A stretch of 64,000 nt of DNA from Caprimulgus europaeus (taxonomy: Eukaryota > Chordata > Aves > Caprimulgiformes > Caprimulgidae): assembly GCA_907165065.1 (NCBI GenBank), contig OU015526.1:72670223-72734222 (forward strand), written 5' to 3'. A program made the translations under genes and the position numbers. The notes under the pieces were generated by a model that saw only the letters and a program-made list of their open reading frames with translations, was not told the origin of the DNA and ran no database searches. Shown one piece after another: positions 1 through 64,000 of the stretch (positions are counted from its first letter, which is position 1; every line of letters begins with the position of its first letter).

Positions 1-59034
<59,034 letters not shown>

Positions 59035-60859
59035 TTACAAAATACCTCGTTTATTTAGATTCATTAAGATTTTACATTCTAACTGTAATACTGAATTAGG
59101 TTACTGCATCAAACCACTTCTTCGATGGACTACCACAGGTACCATTCCATTAGAAAAATCAAGCTGCTGATTTATTGGAGAGACCAGGAAATATTCACAC
59201 CATGGCCTATAACTATCAGGCAATAAATGAAATCACAACATTAATCAAAATAAGGACAACCTGAACCTGGCAGCCACCCCGATGGAATGCCAGCACTCCT
59301 GCCACCACGTGCAATACAATGCTACAGAACTCCCCATAACCAATGACCAGCAGTTATTAGTTTCCCAGCAGGGTTCATCTCTCTCTCAGGCAGATTATTC
59401 ATTAACCTGAAGATATACCTGAATCCGTAGGTCCAGGTGTACCATCTGCTGGCTCCTCCTCTCCCAGCCATTTGATTCTTATTAAGCTTTGGCAGAGCAG
59501 CCAGCTGTAGGTCTGGACTTTGCACCACTGAGCCCTAATGACACTTCTGAAGACAAAATACTGGCACCCATCTCCATATTCCTTAAGCTTTTTTTTTTTT
59601 TTAATATATATAGCACACTTTTGTAATATTTGCTCCAAACACTGTCATTTATAGTACTACTTCTGCTGCATTTAGGTTAATATTAAGTAATATTGTAGTT
59701 GTTTTATATAATACATATGTGAGTGCTAGGGGGGTACATGAACTATTTATACTGGAAATACCTGAAAGTCTTCAGGTATGTTAAAATGTTTAGTGTCAGG
59801 CAGGATAAAACTCACACAGGTAACTTGGCAATAAAATACATAACTTGGGGATACTAAAAATAGCCAGCTACTGTCTACTATAATACTGTAATTCCAACAG
59901 ACTTCTAGTGCATTTATCCTCACTTTCTGCAGCATAATGTCTTGTCTGCTAAGAATACTAAGCTTTTGTCAAAGGCAAAAAAGCTGCACAGATTCAATTT
60001 TATAATATTAGCTAAAAATAATTTTTCAAAATTAGAATAGAAATAAACTGTAAAATACTCTTGGAGACGAGGCTCTTTTGCTATTATTTTAACTAGCCCC
60101 AATTTGATATCCAAGTATATTATAGTAACCAATCCTTCACAGGGACTCAAACGTCAAATGCCACACAAGTAATTCAGGTTGTGCTATCTCTGCAATCCTA
60201 ATTATCTGCATTATGTTTGAGAACACTCCTAACAACAGAAAGGGGAAATTCATAACTGTTTTTCCACTGCATAAAAACAGTAGTCCATGCAGTAAGTTTT
60301 GAGTTGAATAACCAGCACTCAGAGAATACAAAAAGTTTAATCCACAAAAGAATATTAGGCATCAAAATACTACAGCAAGAATTAAGATGTTATCTGTTTC
60401 TATAATGTAACTCTTACAGATCTATTATGGTATCTGTTCTCAGAATACCATCAGTGTAATTAGGTTATCTTGCAAAACCATGAAATAAAAGTTCCTCTGA
60501 TACCAGCTTGACATCAGAGCCTCTTGGACATGAGTCAGAATAGGGTTCAAGAAAAAACACACTATAAACCCCCTCCTCCTAGGCACCTGAATACACTATT
60601 CAAGCCTACCAAAATCCAGAAGTTTCTCCTTCCTAAATCCAAGAGGCAACAGGATGGTTTGCAACCACATTTAACCAGTAAGCAGTTACCAGGCTCTGAG
60701 TAAAGGGCACTTTCAGTTCTACTCTTTCTGATCAAGCATTGGGTGCTACTTCTTTTAGAGAATTTAAATAAAATAAATGAATTTAATAAATAAAGAACAT
60801 TAATAAATAAATGTCATAAATAGATCATCTAAACATAGATCAGCAGAGTTGCCCTGGAA

Positions 60860-61330
60860 GTGGGAAAATTAAATTCTACAACACAAGGAAAACGGGGCAG
60901 CACAGTGAAGGTGGCCAGTGGCCTCTGCTGCTGCCAAAAAACTCCGTCTCATGAAATACCAACTTCGTCTCCCTGGAGATGACTCTGGCTTCAGCCTGCC
61001 CACTGTGGAGTGTCTCCACATGTGGCTCATTAAATAGGACAAGAGAGGCGAGAGCATAAGTGCAGACAGGAACAGCAGGTGTGTAAGGAAGGCAGCAGCA
61101 ATCCTGGGTGTTCACATTGGTCCAGGAAGACACGGTCTCCCTGCTGAGAGAATTGCTTCACTTGAAAAGCATCAACTGTGATAGGAGTGATAATCACAAC
61201 CTAGGCACCTTCCCACCAGGATGGCAGCTCAAGTCACAAAGTAACCTATATATCCTGGTTGTTCCTGTAGTGAACACTGAAGGATCCCACTGAAGTGGGA
61301 TCTGGAGTGCTGTTTCTCTTGACATGGACT
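60860..61330. other. Unidentified GC-richer patch before a CR1 tail
   Basis: Unexplained sequence containing an 8-bp perfect palindrome around a tgaa loop (gatcccac at 61283 and gtgggatc at 61295). It may be the diverged 5' continuation of the CR1 at 61380, or unrelated. Confidence 0.3.
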
Positions 61331-61379
61331 GTGTTCATGACGATCTAGCCAGCTTCGGCAGCCTCTCTTGCACAACACA

Positions 61380-61462
61380 CTGAACAATCAGCTTCTGATG
61401 GTTTACAGTTGGACTTGATGTTTTTAAAACGTCTTTTCCAACTAAAATAATTCTATGATTGC
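61380..61462 (+). mobile_element. CR1 3' tail fragment
   Basis: acagttggacttgatgtttt, then aaaacgtcttttccaactaa and aataattctatgattg match the CR1 3' terminus. Confidence 0.75.
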
Positions 61463-61639
61463 AAGGACAACCTCCTAAGCATGATGATATTAATAACATG
61501 AGAATAGTAACAATTCCAATCCTTTGGGATACTTCAGTGCTAATAAAAGCAATGATGGCTAAAGGAATATATCAAAGATTAATTTACTGATGAACTGTGG
61601 AACTGGAGCTGGGGAGGGAGTGGTTGGTTGTTTTCAGGG

Positions 61640-61700
61640 AATGAGGGGTTTTTTTGTTTGGGGGTTGTTGGTTGGTTGGGTTTTTTTCTTTTCTTTTTTA
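61640..61700. repeat. G/T-rich low-complexity tract
   Basis: Runs such as ggggtttttttgtttggggg and ttggttggttgggttttttt, similar in kind to 14085-14300. Confidence 0.7.
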
Positions 61701-64000
61701 AGTAAACTGTTACCAAGCAATTCAACTCCTATGCCCTCCTGGTGCACTTAATTAAAATGTTCTTAAAAACTCAGGCAGGATACCAAATATTTATACACGT
61801 AGACCCAAGTGTCACACTCTGACAAAGCATAAGCCTGGAACTCCGAAGATAAATAATAACAGCAACCAAACTGACCTCGAAAAAAGTGACATAATACAGC
61901 CTGAAGAGCACAGTCTGTATAGAAGTCAGAAAATATAAAGGCTTAAATACACTCAGTAAGATGACTCTTGACTACCATGTTTAAAAATGCAGGGCGATGT
62001 AGGGACAAGTTGGGCAGAAGAACCTTGACCTTCTCCTACAGAAGATGTCTCAGGTGTAGCACAAATCCTTACAGCAGAGAGGCGCTTGGCAGACAAGTCT
62101 GAGTCTGAAACATTCAGAAACAGCTCCTCAAAGCTAAGCCCACACTAATCTGGGTCAAGTGAGACAGACTGCTCTATTTTATGTATATTTGGAAAGCAAA
62201 CTATTACATCAAATAGTAACAGAAGAGATACATTGAGTCTCCTGCTCTCCTGACAGATGTCCTCAAACAATGAGCACTATTTTTTTGGTGATTCACTTCA
62301 TTTGCCCAACTGTTTCAGGCATAATCAGTAAAGACTTCAGTAAGCACAATTAATGATGTCAACAGAGATGACACTGACAAACAGACTTTAAATGCAAGAA
62401 GTCCTGTAAAAAATTCAGCAGTTCAACTGCTGCAACAATTTCTAAATTAGTACAACTTCAAGAAAAAGGGGAGGGAGGGACACATTGTCATTATCCACTG
62501 AATTTCGTGCATTAAAACCAAGCAAATCAGTATTTGTGACACAAGCACTACTGTGCAGCTCCAGCAGAAGAGATACCAGGAGAGGGATGACAAAGCCCTC
62601 TTCCTAGAGGAACAGAGTACCACGTTTCACACACAAACTGTCTGCCAACTCACCAACACAGACCTGAAGTGTAAAGAAAAATAGAAGGGAAACAAGAAAA
62701 AAAAAAGGCCAAAAAGAAGCAGTAAACAGAATTGGATTGTTTGGAGACATCATTTTTTTAAGAAAACATAAACAGCATTTGTATAGGGTCTTTTCATTAA
62801 TCAAGAGGGAATCTAAATCAGACAACCACTGACTGCAAGAATAAAAATACAGCAAAAATTGTATTTGGTATGAATGTTAAGGATGGACACAGCTGTCAGT
62901 AACACTTAAGTGCTATAATAACAAAAAAAGGAAACATGAGGACATTGATAGAGAAATATATGATGTAAAACTAAATATAAAGGCACATTATTTACTTTTA
63001 CATTCTCTGAAAGTAAAAGAGATTTCCAAAGTCAAATAACGATAAAGTAGGCACTGATTCAGTAGTAAAGATTAAGGTAACCACAGAGTTCTGCTGCTCT
63101 AGCAATTCTCTCTATAATAAAAGGAAAAGTCACAATGAAAAATGTCAGCCTCTATAGGCAGAATTATTTAAAAAATAAACACAGAAATGTATACCAAATA
63201 TACTCACTCAGAGAAATCCAAGTATTTGGTTTCTATATTGAAAATCTAACTAAATATGTTGACAGGAGAAAAAATTATCAATTTACTAGGAAAAAAAAAG
63301 CACTATCCTGCAATACATCTGAAATAATTAAGCCAGAGGAATAAATTCTGAAGGCAAATAACACACAGCTTAATCATGTTTAAATATAAATTAATTAGAA
63401 GGGTGCTCTTCTGTATATTTTCCCCTCTGTTAGGTATGCCATTCTCATATTTTTTTCATATTTAAAAATACACAACTAAAACACATAAAAAACTAGATGT
63501 TTTCATTCAAATCACACCAAAGAAGACATAACTTTTAATATAATATTGTTTGCTAAAATATAAGCTTCCAAGACTTTTTGAAGCCCAGAGATGTACAGCA
63601 TAACTCAGTTTGTCTTCTCTACAGTAATTATACTCTTTTATGTAAAGTATGTGAACATTAAATTACAAGATTTACTATGACGCAACTACAATAAGCATCA
63701 CAAATTTCCCAAAACACTAACTCTGGAAAATACAACTGTTTGGACTGTAAAAAATATGCTACAATTGAAATATGGTGCTTTAACCCTTAAATAAAATTAT
63801 CGTGTGTCACAATAATTGCATGGTAAGACTAGTTCTGAAAATACTAAGAAATGAACAAGTTCAGAAAAAGCTGCTATGGATGAGAACACAGAATCAATCA
63901 TTTAGCATCAGATGTTAAAATAAAATTAAAAAGCTCAACCCTTATGGCAAAGTGTCCAGATAGTTAGATAGGTATGTTTAAAAGAACTATAACAGATTTA

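Noticed and set aside
61283..61302. 8-bp perfect hairpin (gatcccac/gtgggatc) as a terminator
   Set aside because: Rho-independent terminators do not apply to a vertebrate intron, and short palindromes of this size occur by chance in 64 kb.

Overview
The window is vertebrate nuclear DNA, almost certainly from a bird. It is AT-rich and intron-dominated. It carries many CR1 LINE fragments with the avian 3' tail (repeats of ATTCTATGAT type) and long terminal repeats of avian endogenous retrovirus type with 5-bp target duplications. No prokaryotic or organellar features are present. The LTR types look more like those of non-galliform birds than of chicken, but that is a weak inference from memory.

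One gene accounts for all recognisable host coding sequence: CAMK2D (calcium/calmodulin-dependent protein kinase II delta), on the minus strand and open at both ends. Exons 3 to 8 of the kinase domain lie at 58872-58931, 28404-28458, 17826-17891, 15048-15120, 7335-7437 and 1300-1383, with lengths 60, 55, 66, 73, 103 and 84 bases. All have GT-AG splice sites and phases that join into one open frame covering about residues 54-201 (alpha-C helix, hinge, catalytic loop, DFG, APE-equivalent region). Paralog-specific residues ([28 protein letters not shown]) identify delta rather than alpha, beta or gamma. Exons 1-2 lie beyond 64000 and exons 9 onward before position 1.

The most interesting observation is a second copy of exon 6 (called 6' here) at 13782-13854, 1.2 kb downstream of the normal one. 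It has the same 73-base length, the same phases, a good acceptor, a near-ideal branch point and a consensus donor. It encodes the variant typical of CAMK2A and CAMK2B ([12 protein letters not shown]) instead of the delta variant ([12 protein letters not shown]). Using both exons, or neither, shifts the frame, so the arrangement is that of a mutually exclusive exon pair over helix alpha-E and the HRD catalytic loop. Exon 6' sits in an intragenic CpG island. Complementary T/G-rich and A/C-rich tracts bracket exon 6, and a UGCAUG element lies 166 bases downstream of the exon 6 donor; these are candidate regulators of the choice.

The rest is intron with repeats: CR1 fragments at 1640-1905, 10091-10552, 20640-21225, 21240-22130, 23201-25215, 43440-43842, 45980-46635, 48172-48353 and 61380-61462; retroviral LTRs at 8846-9995 (+), 31243-31655 (-), 35810-36881 (-), 42320-42912 (+) and 46635-47006 (+); microsatellites; and an unexplained inverted repeat with 70-base arms at 31941-32661. 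No RNA genes, CRISPR arrays or complete viral genes were found.
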